From Psychrobacter celer (GTDB taxonomy: Bacteria; Pseudomonadota; Gammaproteobacteria; Pseudomonadales; Moraxellaceae): 64,000 nt of DNA. The position numbers were made by a program, and so were the translations under genes. This document shows, in pieces, positions 46,087 through 56,641 of the stretch. Position 1 is the stretch's first letter, and each line of letters opens with the position of its first letter. A model generated the notes under the pieces. The model was given only the letters and a program-made list of their open reading frames with translations, did not search any database and was not told the origin of the DNA. Where the stretch lies: positions 26,040 through 90,039 of the forward strand of contig NZ_JABASU010000010.1 of assembly GCF_016107555.1 (NCBI RefSeq), written 5' to 3'.

Positions 46087-47322
46087 TTAGCCACCGAAGT
46101 CATCAAGTAGGATGTTTTCATCCTCTACGCCCAAACTATGGAGCATGTCAATTACCGCCGCGTTCATCATCGGTGGCCCACACATGTAGTATTCACAGTC
46201 TTCTGGGTTTGGATGGTCTTTTAGGTAATTTTCAAGTAGCACATTATGGATAAAGCCGGTCGGACCATCCCAGTTATCTTCTGGTAATGGATCAGATAGC
46301 GCCACATGCCACTCAAAGTTATCGAACTCTTCTTCGAGCTGATCGTAGTCTTCGACATAGAACATTTCACGAATCGAGCGCGCACCGTACCAAAAGCTAA
46401 TCTTACGCTTAGAATTTAGACGTTTTAGCTGATCGAAGATGTGCGAGCGCATCGGTGCCATACCAGCACCGCCCCCGACGAAGATCATCTCAGCATCGGT
46501 ATCTTTGGCAAAGAACTCACCATACGGACCTGATACCGTCACCTTATCGCCAGGTTTTAGGCTAAATACCCAAGACGACATCTTGCCCGGCGGGATACCT
46601 TCAGGACCACGCGGCGGTGGACTGGCGATACGGATGTTAAACTTAATGATGCCTTTTTCTTCTGGGTAGTTGGCCATCGAGTACGCACGAATGACAGGCT
46701 CATCGACTTTTGAGACGTATTTGAAGACGCCGAACTTTTCCCAGTCTTCACGGTACTCTTCACCGATATCAAAGTCTTTGTAATGTACTTCATGCGGCGG
46801 CGCTTCTAGCTGTACATAGCCACCAGCGCGGAAGTTGACTTCCTCGCCTTCTGGAATCTTAAGTACCAGCTCTTTGATAAAGGTTGCCACGTTATCGTTA
46901 GAGATAACTTCACATTCCCATTTTTGTACATCAAAAAACTCAGGGTCGATCTCGATTTTCATGTCTTGCTTGACAGCTACCTGACAGGCTAAGCGCATGT
47001 GATTGCGAATCTCGCCTTGTGTAAAATAGCCTTCTTCGGTGGGCAGGATAGAACCGCCACCTTCAATAACGCGGCAACGACACTGCGCGCACGTACCACC
47101 GCCACCACAAGCTGAAGATAAGAAAATACCTTCGCTTGCTAGAGTTTGCAGTAGCTTGCCGCCCGCTGGTGTCACAACGTCATTATCGGGATTATCATTG
47201 ATATGGATGGTAACATCACCTGAACTGACCAGTCTTGAGCGTGCCGCCAAAATAATGGCGACAAGGCTCATGATGATCAAGGTAAACATAGCAACGCCAC
47301 CAATCGCCGTAGCATAATCCAT
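46087..47322 (-). CDS. nqrF: Na+-translocating NADH:quinone reductase subunit F
   Basis: Electron-entry subunit that oxidises NADH. 411 aa. One N-terminal helix (~5-26), a plant-type 2Fe-2S domain with Cys72, Cys78, Cys81 and Cys113 ([11 protein letters not shown] and RLACQ), then FAD-binding (RAYSMANYP, with GPYGEFF) and NADH-binding ([18 protein letters not shown]) ferredoxin-reductase domains. Ends [10 protein letters not shown]...LLDDFGG, as in all NqrF. Last gene of the nqrABCDEF run, 121 bp after nqrE. Confidence 0.97.
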   Translation of the reverse strand: MDYATAIGGVAMFTLIIMSLVAIILAARSRLVSSGDVTIHINDNPDNDVVTPAGGKLLQTLASEGIFLSSACGGGGTCAQCRCRVIEGGGSILPTEEGYFTQGEIRNHMRLACQVAVKQDMKIEIDPEFFDVQKWECEVISNDNVATFIKELVLKIPEGEEVNFRAGGYVQLEAPPHEVHYKDFDIGEEYREDWEKFGVFKYVSKVDEPVIRAYSMANYPEEKGIIKFNIRIASPPPRGPEGIPPGKMSSWVFSLKPGDKVTVSGPYGEFFAKDTDAEMIFVGGGAGMAPMRSHIFDQLKRLNSKRKISFWYGARSIREMFYVEDYDQLEEEFDNFEWHVALSDPLPEDNWDGPTGFIHNVLLENYLKDHPNPEDCEYYMCGPPMMNAAVIDMLHSLGVEDENILLDDFGG

Positions 47323-47443
47323 GATATGTATCCTTAATCTATGGAGTAGGGGAGTAACAGGACGCCTAGCGTCTACTGCTACCCCTACCGAATAAATGAA
47401 TTAAATAGGTCAAATCGCTAACTAGGCTTTTCAGCGTAGCGGT

Positions 47444-48052
47444 TTAGATTGACATACCGCCAAAAGACATAAAGCCAAGTGACATCAGACCAACTGTGAT
47501 AAAGGTAATACCAAGACCACGCAGCGGCGCTGGGATGTCTGAGTATTTGAGCTTTTCACGGATGCCAGCCAATGCGGTAATCGCTAATGCCCAACCAAAA
47601 CCTGCGCCCACGCCATATACGACCGATTCGCTAAAGTTGTAGTCACGCTCCACCATAAACAGAACACCACCCAAGATGGCACAGTTGACAGTAATCAGCG
47701 GTAAGAACACCCCAAGCGCGTTGTACAAGCTTGGAACGAACTTATCTAAGAACATCTCTAGAATCTGTACGGTCGCAGCAATCAGACCGATATAACTGAG
47801 TAGGCCTAAGAAGCTTAGGTCAATATCAGGAAAACCTGCCCATGCCAGCGCCCCACTTTTTAGGATAAACTGAAACAACAGATTGTTTAGCGGTACGGTG
47901 ATGGCCATCACGACAATGACCGCGACCCCAAGACCTATGGCCGTTGAGACTTTTTTGGACACTGCCAAAAAGGTACACATACCTAAGAAATAGGCCAGCG
48001 CCATATTCTCGATAAAGACTGAGGTTATAAATAAACTAACATAGTGTCCCAT
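47444..48052 (-). CDS. nqrE: Na+-NQR subunit E
   Basis: 202-aa, six-helix membrane subunit that with NqrD holds the intramembrane Fe centre. Motifs [20 protein letters not shown] (with the Cys ligand) and [13 protein letters not shown] (second Cys) are the two inverted half-repeats. The start ATG overlaps the nqrD stop by one base (TAATG), giving translational coupling. Confidence 0.97.
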   Translation of the reverse strand: MGHYVSLFITSVFIENMALAYFLGMCTFLAVSKKVSTAIGLGVAVIVVMAITVPLNNLLFQFILKSGALAWAGFPDIDLSFLGLLSYIGLIAATVQILEMFLDKFVPSLYNALGVFLPLITVNCAILGGVLFMVERDYNFSESVVYGVGAGFGWALAITALAGIREKLKYSDIPAPLRGLGITFITVGLMSLGFMSFGGMSI

Positions 48053-48723
48053 TAGTGACCGCCTCCATGTACCATGCCTTTAGATTGCGGCTTCATGACA
48101 AACTCAGCGTCTTCAACTTGTTCTGGTTTCCAGATACGCACAATGGCGATAAACAAACCGATGATAAAGAACGCTGACGGTGGTAGTAATAACAAACCGT
48201 TTGGAATATACCAGCCGCCATCAGTGACAGGCTGCAAGATGGTGATACCAAACCAGGTACCGGCACCGAGTAGCTCACGGATGGTTGCGACAAATAACAA
48301 TACCGCTGAATACCCGAGGCCGTTACCGATCCCATCCAAAAAACTAGGGACAGGCGGATTGCTCATGGCAAAGGCTTCGGCACGGCCCATCACGATACAG
48401 TTGGTAATGATCAAACCAACGAAGACCGATAGACCTTTACTCACATCATAAGCCACCGCTTTTAGTACCTGATCGACCAAAATAACCAACGAGGCAATAA
48501 TCGTCATCTGGACGATGATACGGATGCTCGATGGAATTTGCTTACGGATGATAGAGATAAAAAAGCTCGAAAACGCTGTTACCAGTGTCAAGGCCACACA
48601 CATCACCATGGCGTTGGCCATGCTGGTGGTGACTGCCAATGCCGAGCAGATACCTAGGATCTGTAGGGCAATGGGGTTATTGTCAAAGATAGGCGTGGTT
48701 AAAATACTTTTGGTGTCAGCCAT
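48052..48723 (-). CDS. nqrD: Na+-NQR subunit D
   Basis: 223-aa, six-helix membrane subunit homologous to NqrE in inverted topology. [20 protein letters not shown] and [17 protein letters not shown] hold the conserved Cys. Starts one base after nqrC ends. C-terminal tail [14 protein letters not shown] is hydrophilic. Confidence 0.97.
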   Translation of the reverse strand: MADTKSILTTPIFDNNPIALQILGICSALAVTTSMANAMVMCVALTLVTAFSSFFISIIRKQIPSSIRIIVQMTIIASLVILVDQVLKAVAYDVSKGLSVFVGLIITNCIVMGRAEAFAMSNPPVPSFLDGIGNGLGYSAVLLFVATIRELLGAGTWFGITILQPVTDGGWYIPNGLLLLPPSAFFIIGLFIAIVRIWKPEQVEDAEFVMKPQSKGMVHGGGH

Positions 48724-48724
48724 G

Positions 48725-49621
48725 TTATGCCTCCTTGCCGTTTGCTACTGGCGCTGCCAGTTCGGTGTTCGGTTTAGCTGTCAGCGTCGCTTGACTGGCT
48801 TGCGTGTCTGCATTGTCAATCGTTTGACCACTGTCTTGGCGCAGCTTATCTAGATAAGGCTTGTAGCCTTGCTCACCCAGCCAAAACTGAATCATATTGC
48901 TGACACCGCGACCCGTTAAGGTTGCACCGCTGATGCCATCGACCCAGTTATCTTTTGGTGTGCCAGCTTTGGTCACGCCAGTAGCCACATTGCCATCTTC
49001 GTCATACGACTGGATGCCACTCCATTGGGCGCGCCACTCTGGCTCTTCGATACGAGCACCGAGCCCTGGGGTTTCTTTATGCTCATAAAAACTGATACCT
49101 TTGATGGTATTCATGTCGCTCTCAAGCGTTAAGAAACCATAGATCGTGCCCCATAGGCCATAGCCTTGAATCGGTAGTACCACCACTTCAGGATTGCCAG
49201 CGTCGTCGCTTTTTACGTAGACTTTGGCATATTTTGGCTTACGGCCAATACCAGCAGGATCGTTGTCGCCCAAGTCTTCACTCAAAGCTTGGTTTTTGGT
49301 CGCTTGACTGGCGTCATAGGCGTTGCGATCAGGGATACCAGCGGCTTTTAGCGCCTCATCATCGAGATAGTCACCTGTATTTAGGTCGATGATCTCGACA
49401 TCAAAATCTTTAAAACGCTTAGCCACATCGCTTGCAGTATCTGACTCAGCATTGTACATGCCGGCGGCAACGAGGATGTTTTTGTTACGGTCTAAGCGAG
49501 CATTTTCGATTTGTGCTGGTTTTAGACCCACAGCAACTGCCGAGACCAATACAGAGCACACCAAACATAGCGTCAGTGCAACGCTGATGGTTTTTGCGTT
49601 ATTACTTTTGGGCTTGGACAT
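48725..49621 (-). CDS. nqrC: Na+-NQR subunit C
   Basis: 298 aa with one N-terminal helix (~11-33) and a periplasmic FMN domain. The ApbE target is [10 protein letters not shown] (about residues 228-237), where the Thr of SGAT carries covalent FMN. The ATG at 49621 has GGAGG just upstream and lies within the last codons of nqrB (20-bp overlap). A longer frame to 49690 is only overlap with nqrB. The C-terminus after the flavin site has an Ala/Thr-rich extension of about 35 residues. Confidence 0.96.
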   Translation of the reverse strand: MSKPKSNNAKTISVALTLCLVCSVLVSAVAVGLKPAQIENARLDRNKNILVAAGMYNAESDTASDVAKRFKDFDVEIIDLNTGDYLDDEALKAAGIPDRNAYDASQATKNQALSEDLGDNDPAGIGRKPKYAKVYVKSDDAGNPEVVVLPIQGYGLWGTIYGFLTLESDMNTIKGISFYEHKETPGLGARIEEPEWRAQWSGIQSYDEDGNVATGVTKAGTPKDNWVDGISGATLTGRGVSNMIQFWLGEQGYKPYLDKLRQDSGQTIDNADTQASQATLTAKPNTELAAPVANGKEA

Positions 49622-50837
49622 AACGAACCCTCCGAGCAGTTTGGCGTTTGATGTTTGCTTGGGTAACAAAGTAATCAAACAATGGAGCAAATAAGTTGGC
49701 GAATAAAATGGCCAGCATGATGCCTTCTGGGAAGGCTGGGTTGACGACGCGAATCAATACGGTCATAAAACCAATCAAGATGCCATACGCCCAGCGGCCT
49801 TTATTGGTATGCGCAGCAGAGACAGGATCGGTTGCCATAAATACCGCACCGAAAGCGAAGCCACCGATGACCAAATGCCAATAAAACGGCAGATTCATCA
49901 TCAGATTGTCTTCTGAGCCAATCATATTAAAGGCCAGCGAGGTGGCGATGAGGCCGACCACACAGCCTGCCATGATGCGCCATGAGGCGATACGCGTCCA
50001 CAGTAGTACGGCCGCACCCATGAGGATAGCGAGCGTAGAGACTTCACCGATACTGCCTTGCATGTTGCCCAAGAACGCATCACTCCAAGTGATGGCATTA
50101 CCATAGACATCGACGAAATCTTGTGGAGCGACGCCAAGTGCTGCAAGACCAAGCGGGGTCGCGCCAGAGAAGCCGTCCACCGCTGTCCAGATTGAGTCAC
50201 CTGACATATACGCTGGATAGGCAAAGTAGAGGAAGGCACGACCTGATAGGGCCGGGTTTAGGAAGTTTTTACCCGTACCACCGAAGACCTCTTTTGCCAC
50301 GACCACACCAAAGATGATACCCAAGGCGACTTGCCATAATGGGATATCTGGCGGTAGACAAAGCGCAAAGAGCACTGAGGTCACAAAGAAACCTTCGTTG
50401 ACTTCATGGCCGCGCACCACGGCAAAGATAATCTCACAGAGAATACCAACCGCGAAGGTGACGATATAAATGGGTAAGAACTGCATGGCCCCATAGACAA
50501 AGCTGGCCCAAATACTATCTGGGTTGTAGCCTGCCATGCTGGTGATGACCGTGCGCCAGCCTTCAGGCTGCAAGCCTAGCTGAGCGATAGCGGTTAATGC
50601 TTGGTGGCCGATATTGTACATACCCCAAAACATCGCAGGGAAGGTACAGAGCCAGACGGTAATCATGATGCGTTTGAGATCGATACCATCGCGCACGTGT
50701 GACGAGGCGTAGGTAGTGGTACCAGGCTGACGCAAAAACGTATCGAACATCTCAAAGATGGCATAGTACTTTTCGTGTTTGCCACCCTTGGTAAAAGACG
50801 GCTCCATACGATCGAACATATTGTGTAAAAATTTCAT
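49602..50837 (-). CDS. nqrB: Na+-NQR subunit B
   Basis: Main membrane subunit with about ten helices, a covalent FMN and the riboflavin site; carries the Na+ path. 411 aa. The flavinylation motif is [10 protein letters not shown] (Thr227). [23 protein letters not shown] and the closing [21 protein letters not shown] are typical. Five bases downstream of nqrA. Confidence 0.97.
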   Translation of the reverse strand: MKFLHNMFDRMEPSFTKGGKHEKYYAIFEMFDTFLRQPGTTTYASSHVRDGIDLKRIMITVWLCTFPAMFWGMYNIGHQALTAIAQLGLQPEGWRTVITSMAGYNPDSIWASFVYGAMQFLPIYIVTFAVGILCEIIFAVVRGHEVNEGFFVTSVLFALCLPPDIPLWQVALGIIFGVVVAKEVFGGTGKNFLNPALSGRAFLYFAYPAYMSGDSIWTAVDGFSGATPLGLAALGVAPQDFVDVYGNAITWSDAFLGNMQGSIGEVSTLAILMGAAVLLWTRIASWRIMAGCVVGLIATSLAFNMIGSEDNLMMNLPFYWHLVIGGFAFGAVFMATDPVSAAHTNKGRWAYGILIGFMTVLIRVVNPAFPEGIMLAILFANLFAPLFDYFVTQANIKRQTARRVRYVQAQK

Positions 50838-50842
50838 CGTGG

Positions 50843-52195
50843 TTAGCCCTCCAGCTCAATGCGCGTTAAGTTATCACGCAAGATATCACCGAATTCATAT
50901 TTGCCAGGAGAGACGAAGGTGCATAATGCCAAATCTTCTTCGTCCAATTCGAGTGCGCCCAAATCAACGGCGCTAACGATGTCCTCAACAATCAAGGCAC
51001 GTAGTAGCTGTGTTGGCAGATAATCTTGCGGCATGACTTCTTCATAGACACCGATGGGTACCATCGCACGCGGTGAGCCGTTGCTGGTGGTGGTGAAGTT
51101 GTATTTTTTGCCACCAAAAAACTGCGAGATATAGATCGGCAGTTTAGAGAAGCGGTTTTTACCAACGGTAAAGAAGTGAAATGCTGGACGCTCACGGCCT
51201 TCAGGTAGGACGCTGACTTGGTTGTGAAAGCGGCCAAGATAAGCGATGCTGCTAAATACCTTGCGTCCTGACAGCACTGAGCCTGAAATGACACGGTTTT
51301 CACCAGCGGCCAGTTGGCCTTTGGTCAATGCTGTGATGTCAGCACCGCGTTCGGTTGCGATCAGATGTGGCGTATTGACTGCAGGGCCTGCCAAGCTAAT
51401 CATACGGCGTGTGTACAAGCGGCCAGTGGTAAATAGCTTACCGATAGCAATTACATCTTGATAGCCAATCGTCCAGACGGTGACACCGCGCATGATTGGA
51501 TGCAAAAAGTGAATGTGCGTGCCGGCCAGTCCTGCTGGGTGCTTACCTGCAAAACTATGATACTCAGTGACGTTGTTTGCCGCGGTTTTTGCAACGGGCG
51601 TCAGGCTAGCATCACCATGATGACAGACAAAAGTCTTAGGGCTGAGGGTAGATAATACTGCGAGGCCGTCATTGAACGCTTGCAGCTCCTCATTGATCAG
51701 CAGCATCGGGTCAAACGCAAGTGGATTGGTATCCATCGCGGTGACAAAGATGGCATGCGGACGGGCACCGATTTCTGGTGCGCGGCTATAGGGGCGCGTA
51801 CGAAACGCAGTCCATTCGCCAGAGGCCAGCAGTTGGGTTTCAACGACCTTCGAGTCTAGGTCAGCAAGTTGCTGGGAGTCATAGCGCTCGAAGTCTACTT
51901 CTTCACCGTTTGGGTCGACCGCAATCACAAGGCTTTCAAACACTCGGCGCTCGCCGCGATTGATCGCGACGACTTTACCAGCAGCAGGGGCAGTGTAGAT
52001 AACACCAACACGTTTTTTGTCTTCAAAAACGGGCTGGCCTTTAGCTACGACATCACCTTCTTTGACATTCATTGTGGGTTTCATACCCACATAATCATAG
52101 CCAATGACTGCTACATGTGTTGGTTGGTGCTCAGATATCTCGCGGGAGGGTTCACCGGTGATGGGCAAATCCAAACCTTTTTTGATGGTAATCAT
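50843..52195 (-). CDS. nqrA: Na+-NQR subunit A
   Basis: Peripheral quinone-associated subunit, 450 aa, first gene of the operon. Starts [17 protein letters not shown] and holds the lipoyl/Rnf-like barrel ([25 protein letters not shown]), [15 protein letters not shown] and the C-terminal [26 protein letters not shown]. The operon promoter must lie in the 1-kb gap upstream (52196-53271). Confidence 0.97.
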   Translation of the reverse strand: MITIKKGLDLPITGEPSREISEHQPTHVAVIGYDYVGMKPTMNVKEGDVVAKGQPVFEDKKRVGVIYTAPAAGKVVAINRGERRVFESLVIAVDPNGEEVDFERYDSQQLADLDSKVVETQLLASGEWTAFRTRPYSRAPEIGARPHAIFVTAMDTNPLAFDPMLLINEELQAFNDGLAVLSTLSPKTFVCHHGDASLTPVAKTAANNVTEYHSFAGKHPAGLAGTHIHFLHPIMRGVTVWTIGYQDVIAIGKLFTTGRLYTRRMISLAGPAVNTPHLIATERGADITALTKGQLAAGENRVISGSVLSGRKVFSSIAYLGRFHNQVSVLPEGRERPAFHFFTVGKNRFSKLPIYISQFFGGKKYNFTTTSNGSPRAMVPIGVYEEVMPQDYLPTQLLRALIVEDIVSAVDLGALELDEEDLALCTFVSPGKYEFGDILRDNLTRIELEG

Positions 52196-53271
52196 AAGCG
52201 AAAACTTAGTCCATAGTCTAAAACGATACCAGACGTCCTGTTTGGTATATCGGCAGCATGAACATCTGCGTCATTTAATAAAGCCCTCAACTCGCTATTC
52301 CTATAGTAGGATAGAGATACATAAGGCTTTGAAAACAACGCAAGAATATCACTGCTAGTAAGAGTATTAACGCTGACCTTAGACTCCTTAACAACACGTT
52401 AATGTCTTATTCGAATTACCAAAGTTGGCGACTGGCTACCAAGGTGTATGCTAAAACCATCAAACCAAACGCACTCACTTTGGGTGTTGGCCAAAAGCGA
52501 CTGCATTGATCGTAAACAGCTCCATCATACGTTTCATTGAAAATTAAAACCTGTAAACCAGCACGATTGTCGCTTTATGAAATGGCTTTTTGTTGCAGAG
52601 CCAATGACATAAAAACGCAGCCAAGTAATCTACAAAGATAGATAAACTGGTCGAAGTCACACTAGCCCTGCCGCTGGTAGACATACGGTATATGACCATC
52701 TGCCGCTGGGAATATAGGAGTGACTGTCTAAGGCGTTATCTCATGATAGGGATGTAAGGGAGATATATAAAAAGACGTCTCAAGGGTAATGGCGCAGCGC
52801 AGTCTGCTCTCAGACTGGCATTGAAGATTGTTACGTTAACCCTTTTAGCCAACTGTCAGCCAATATTGTACTGGTTCATTTAGCTGTTGCTCGATTCATC
52901 CTGACCGCCATGAGCACTTCAGTGATGGTTAACTGAAAAAAAGTGTGGCGCATGGTTGCTATCATATAGAAACAAATACAAATTTACCTAGGATTATACG
53001 CTAAATTGACCTAAAATTGCCAGCCGGTAAGTGAATTTACCTAATGTTGCCAGTGTTTCCGTCTGCTAAAACTTATGGTTATGATTGTTAAGTTTTTGGC
53101 ATTATTCGTTGTTTGAATTATTCAGATTTGAGCCAACACGAAGAGAATTTACTGATACTATATTCTGACTGATTTTGTTAGCCACTGATTTCGAAATGGT
53201 CTGCGGTAGTATTTTAGTATCAGTGATATGTTAGATTACTTATTTTATTTGTGCGTTATAAGGAATGTCCT
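52196..53271. other. Long intergenic region between nqrA and hisA
   Basis: About 1.08 kb between divergent genes. No open frame of note, tRNA or terminator was recognised. A set of ~22-bp imperfect repeats lies at 52979-53054. Promoters for nqrA (minus) and hisA (plus) are expected here. Confidence 0.5.
52979..53054. repeat. Imperfect ~22-bp direct repeats upstream of hisA
   Basis: AAATTTACCTAGGATTATAC, AAATTGACCTAAAATTGCCA and GAATTTACCTAATGTTGCCA share AATTNACCTA and the last two also TTGCCAG. Could be protein-binding sites or remnant repeats. Confidence 0.5.
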
Positions 53272-54009
53272 ATGTGTGCTGTGCCTGTCATTATTCCGGC
53301 GATTGATTTAAAAGATGGTAAATGTGTGCGCTTAAAGCAAGGCCGTATGGAGGATGATACGGTGTTTTCTGACGATCCTGTGGCCATGGCGGCGCGCTGG
53401 GTAGAAGAAGGTGCGCGCCGCTTACATTTGGTGGACTTAAATGGCGCGTTTGATGGGGTACCAGTACATAGACAAGTGGTCAATGACATCGCCAAGGCTT
53501 ATCCAACTCTGCCTATCCAGTTGGGCGGCGGTGTGCGCAATATGAACACCATCGAGCAGTACATCACTGCAGGTTTGACGTACATTATTATCGGCACCAA
53601 AGCAGTCGAAGATCCCAACTTCGTCACTGAAGCTTGCCGTGAGTTTGCAGGACATATCATCGTGGGTATCGATGCCAAAGACGGTATGGTGGCGACCCAT
53701 GGCTGGGCAAATGTCACTGATACTCGCGCTACCGAGCTGGCCAAGCGCTTTGCCGATGTAGGCGTATCGTCAATCGTCTATACCGACATCGCCCGTGACG
53801 GTATGATGCAAGGCGTCAACGTCGAACAGACAGTCAATCTAGCTCGCGAAGGTGGCCTGCCTGTGATTGCCTCAGGCGGCGTGACCGACATAAAAGACAT
53901 CGAACTACTAAAACCCTATGGCGACTGTATCGAGGGTATCATCACCGGCCGCGCCATCTACGAAGGCACACTCGATTTGCGTGCTGCTCAAGCATATCTA
54001 GACAGCTAA
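53272..54009 (+). CDS. hisA: Phosphoribosylformimino-AICAR ribotide isomerase HisA
   Basis: TIM-barrel isomerase of histidine synthesis, 245 aa from the ATG at 53272 (AAGGA eight bases upstream; a GTG at 53251 would add seven residues). [18 protein letters not shown] has the first catalytic Asp, LGGGVRN and [16 protein letters not shown] the second (near 127), and [13 protein letters not shown] and [11 protein letters not shown] the phosphate loops. The GW after the second Asp separates it from HisF. It is not next to hisF or hisBH. Confidence 0.96.
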   Translation: MCAVPVIIPAIDLKDGKCVRLKQGRMEDDTVFSDDPVAMAARWVEEGARRLHLVDLNGAFDGVPVHRQVVNDIAKAYPTLPIQLGGGVRNMNTIEQYITAGLTYIIIGTKAVEDPNFVTEACREFAGHIIVGIDAKDGMVATHGWANVTDTRATELAKRFADVGVSSIVYTDIARDGMMQGVNVEQTVNLAREGGLPVIASGGVTDIKDIELLKPYGDCIEGIITGRAIYEGTLDLRAAQAYLDS

Positions 54010-54067
54010 GCTCACCTAAGATTTGCTAAAAAATTACTCGCTAAGCTCTTACTTGCTGGGCTCAGCG

Positions 54068-54179
54068 CTCAATGGCGAGGACTCAATGGCGAGGACTCAA
54101 TGGCGAGGACTCAATGGCGAGGACTCAATGGCGAGGACTCAATGGCGAGGACTCAATGGCGAGGACTCAATGGCGAGGA
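54068..54179. repeat. Minisatellite: eight perfect copies of a 14-bp unit
   Basis: CTCAATGGCGAGGA is repeated head-to-tail eight times without a mismatch (112 bp), starting about 60 bp after hisA. The unit is not a multiple of three, and the frame through it is not a convincing gene. The whole 54010-54360 gap holds no other feature. Confidence 0.95.
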
Positions 54180-54360
54180 TAGGCAACGCGCTACGGCTAT
54201 CTGTTTGCTGCGCCATAGCGGCGGCGTCAAGCAAATAGCCGTATGTTTGCTTTATCGTAGATAGATTTACGCCTAGCTGATAAGGTAAGACAAAGAGCAG
54301 GAACCACGCTTGCATAAGACCTTGAGGTTTTGGCAATGATGCAACAAGCAAAGGATGCTT

Positions 54361-56016
54361 ATGTCGATTTATCTCACGCAAAAAACGCCCACCATCATCC
54401 GCCGTCTGGCCAGTCTGTGTGGTCAGCTGCTGTTGCTATTGGCGCTGCTTGGTCAGCTGCCAACTCATGCAGCTATTGAAGATGCTGCCTCCATTAGTGC
54501 TGCGCTCAGTGGTGACAATGTTGACAATGCAGAAGCGCTTGATGAAGACAATGCCGAGCCAGCACCTGCTACCTCTGACAGCATAGCTGAGACGCCAGAG
54601 ATTATAGAGCCATCACCTGAGCCTGACCCGCCGCCTATCATCAGTGGTGAGAGTACCAATAACGCGCAAATCGAGACCACGCCGACTCCGCAAAAAGACA
54701 ATGATATCCGCCAACGTATCACTGGTATATTTTCAGAAATAGACGGGTTGCAAGCGGTCAATGTCAGCGTGACGCAAGGGGTGGTTACCCTGACGGGAGA
54801 GACGCCCAATGAAAAAAAGGCGCAGCAAGCCATTAACTTGACCAATCGCTTGACAGATGTGGTCACGGTCGAAGACCGAATTAATCGCACCCTAGATGTA
54901 CAAGACAACGTTACCACTGTCTATCAAGGCCTAAAAGCACAGGTGACCAATCTAGTGAAGGCATTGCCGCTACTATTGGTCGGTATAGTGCTGTTTGGCT
55001 TGGTGACTTGGTTTGGCAGCTGGCTCTCCAATCGCAAAAACATGTGGCAACGTCTGACGCCAAATCCATTTGTGGCAGAGCTACTGGCCCAAACCATCAA
55101 AGTTATTTTTATCATCTTTGGTCTGATCTTGGCGCTGAGCCTGATCGGCGCAGAAACTGTCTTGGGTACGCTACTTGGCGGGGCAGGCGTGATTGGTATC
55201 GCAGTTGGTTTTGCGGTCAAAGACACGATTGAAAACTATATTGCCTCACTCATGCTTAGCATCCGGCAACCGTTTCGCGCGCGTGACCACATTGTCATCA
55301 ATGGGCAAGAGGGTATCGTCGTGCGCCTGACATCGCGGGCGACTATTTTGATGACTTTAGATGGCAACCAGCTGCGCATTCCGAATGCCGAGGTCTTTAA
55401 AGGTACTATTCTAAATTACACCAAAAACCCTGAGCGCCGCTTTACTTTTGAGCTGGGTGTGGACGCCAACGATGACCCGCTGGCAGCCATCAAGATTGGG
55501 CTAGATGCGATACACCAGTTGGCGTTTGTCTTAGATGAGCCAAAAGCGATTGCCGTCATTACCAATGTTGGCGACTCAAATATCATTTTAGAGTTTCAGG
55601 TATGGGTGGATCAATCCGAGACCGATTTTTCTAAAGCGCGTAGTATCGCCATTCGCGAGACCAAGCACGCGCTAGAAAATGAAGGCTTTAGCTTACCTGA
55701 GCCTATTTATCGACTGCGTTTTAACCATAAATTAGAGCAAGCTTTTGAGCAGATGCCACAAAACAACGCCACCTCGGGTGCTACCCTTACGACCACCGTG
55801 CCCAGCGCTACTTCAAGCAATCAAGTGCCAAGCTCCACCGATGATAAAGATAAAGAGCAAGCAAAAGCCCGTGCCAAAACTATTTTGCAAGGCCGCAGTG
55901 CCAGCGATGTCCTCGATGCCCGCCCCGATGATAAGCTGATGGAAAAGGTCGAGCAAGAAATCGCAGAAAACTCAGATGAGACTGATTTGCTAAATAACAA
56001 TAGCCCGCAAGAATAA
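54361..56016 (+). CDS. BON-domain mechanosensitive channel, MscS family
   Basis: 551 aa. Signal-like N-terminus (RRLASLCGQLLLLLALLGQLPTHA), an acidic Pro-rich periplasmic linker (~45-110), a BON domain (~113-178, IRQRITGIFSEIDGLQAVNVSV...) and two to three membrane helices. The last is the pore-lining TM3, GAGVIGIAVGFAVKDTIENYIASLMLSIRQPF. The MscS beta domain (RARDHIVINGQEGIVVRLTSRATILMTLDGNQLRIPNAEV) follows, then a Ser/Thr/Lys-rich cytoplasmic tail. AAGGA precedes ATG 54361. It probably relieves hypo-osmotic stress; the BON domain may attach it to the envelope. Confidence 0.9.
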   Translation: MSIYLTQKTPTIIRRLASLCGQLLLLLALLGQLPTHAAIEDAASISAALSGDNVDNAEALDEDNAEPAPATSDSIAETPEIIEPSPEPDPPPIISGESTNNAQIETTPTPQKDNDIRQRITGIFSEIDGLQAVNVSVTQGVVTLTGETPNEKKAQQAINLTNRLTDVVTVEDRINRTLDVQDNVTTVYQGLKAQVTNLVKALPLLLVGIVLFGLVTWFGSWLSNRKNMWQRLTPNPFVAELLAQTIKVIFIIFGLILALSLIGAETVLGTLLGGAGVIGIAVGFAVKDTIENYIASLMLSIRQPFRARDHIVINGQEGIVVRLTSRATILMTLDGNQLRIPNAEVFKGTILNYTKNPERRFTFELGVDANDDPLAAIKIGLDAIHQLAFVLDEPKAIAVITNVGDSNIILEFQVWVDQSETDFSKARSIAIRETKHALENEGFSLPEPIYRLRFNHKLEQAFEQMPQNNATSGATLTTTVPSATSSNQVPSSTDDKDKEQAKARAKTILQGRSASDVLDARPDDKLMEKVEQEIAENSDETDLLNNNSPQE

Positions 56017-56021
56017 TCAGC

Positions 56022-56211
56022 TTAGCGCCTGTCCGCAACTCAATCGATAGCCATCTAAATGAGTGAAAAATGGCTAAATCTGGCCAAACAGGGTCAAATA
56101 GCTGACTAATATCTCGAGATTATCTGCGCTATCTTCCTTGTTTAGTGGCAAATGTTTAGCGGCAGTTTATCTCATTTTTATCACCATTTTTAAAATGCGA
56201 ACAGGCCCTAA
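56022..56211. mobile_element. MITE-like element, about 190 bp
   Basis: Terminal inverted repeats TTAGCGCCTGTCCGCA (56022-56037) and, read in reverse complement, TTAGGGCCTGTTCGCA (56196-56211) match at 14 of 16 positions. The inside has no frame. The GGGCCTGTTCGCA-type end is common for IS termini, so a non-autonomous IS derivative is likely; no IS is present in the window to confirm it. Confidence 0.6.
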
Positions 56212-56274
56212 AAAACGGCATAAAAAGTGCAATAAAATAGATATTTGATGACTATCTAGAGACGAGACACTTTT

Positions 56275-56562
56275 ATGCAAATGAAACATTTGATTATCTT
56301 TGCACTTGTGGGCATGGTGGTATTATTGGGTTTTAATCTGATAAGCGGGCATCAGCGTGATAAGCACAGAGAGATACTAGTAAACAATAATAGCGCTGAG
56401 TCGGCGACTGCGACAGATGCAGGTGCAAACACTGGCGAAAATATTGCCAGTCAGCCGTTAGGTCAGCAGCCCAAGGCCATCTTGGATGATGCCACCGCGC
56501 AGATAGAGCAAGCACAGCTAGCCGAGCAGCAGCGAGTCGCGCAAGTGGCTAAAGCCCAGTAG
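56275..56562 (+). CDS. Small membrane-anchored protein of unknown function
   Basis: 95 aa (93 from the ATG at 56281). One N-terminal helix (MKHLIIFALVGMVVLLGFNLI), then a hydrophilic Ala/Gln/Glu-rich region with a probable coiled coil at the end (ILDDATAQIEQAQLAEQQRVAQV). No family recognised. It has its own terminator and faces rnr convergently. Confidence 0.6.
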   Translation: MQMKHLIIFALVGMVVLLGFNLISGHQRDKHREILVNNNSAESATATDAGANTGENIASQPLGQQPKAILDDATAQIEQAQLAEQQRVAQVAKAQ

Positions 56563-56573
56563 CGTAGCGGGCA

Positions 56574-56607
56574 CAAAAAAAGGCTAACACTGGGTTAGCC
56601 TTTTTTA
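56574..56607. terminator. Bidirectional terminator between small protein gene and rnr
   Basis: Stem AAAAAAGGCTAAC / GTTAGCCTTTTTT with ACTGG loop. Confidence 0.92.
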
Positions 56608-56641
56608 TCAATACCTTTTTATCTACCACATCTTATGTAGC

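Noticed and set aside
54068..54179. CRISPR array
   Set aside because: The 14-bp units are back-to-back with no spacers and no cas genes are near.
54023..54238. ORF through the minisatellite
   Set aside because: A 14-aa repeat created only by the DNA repeat; no ribosome site.
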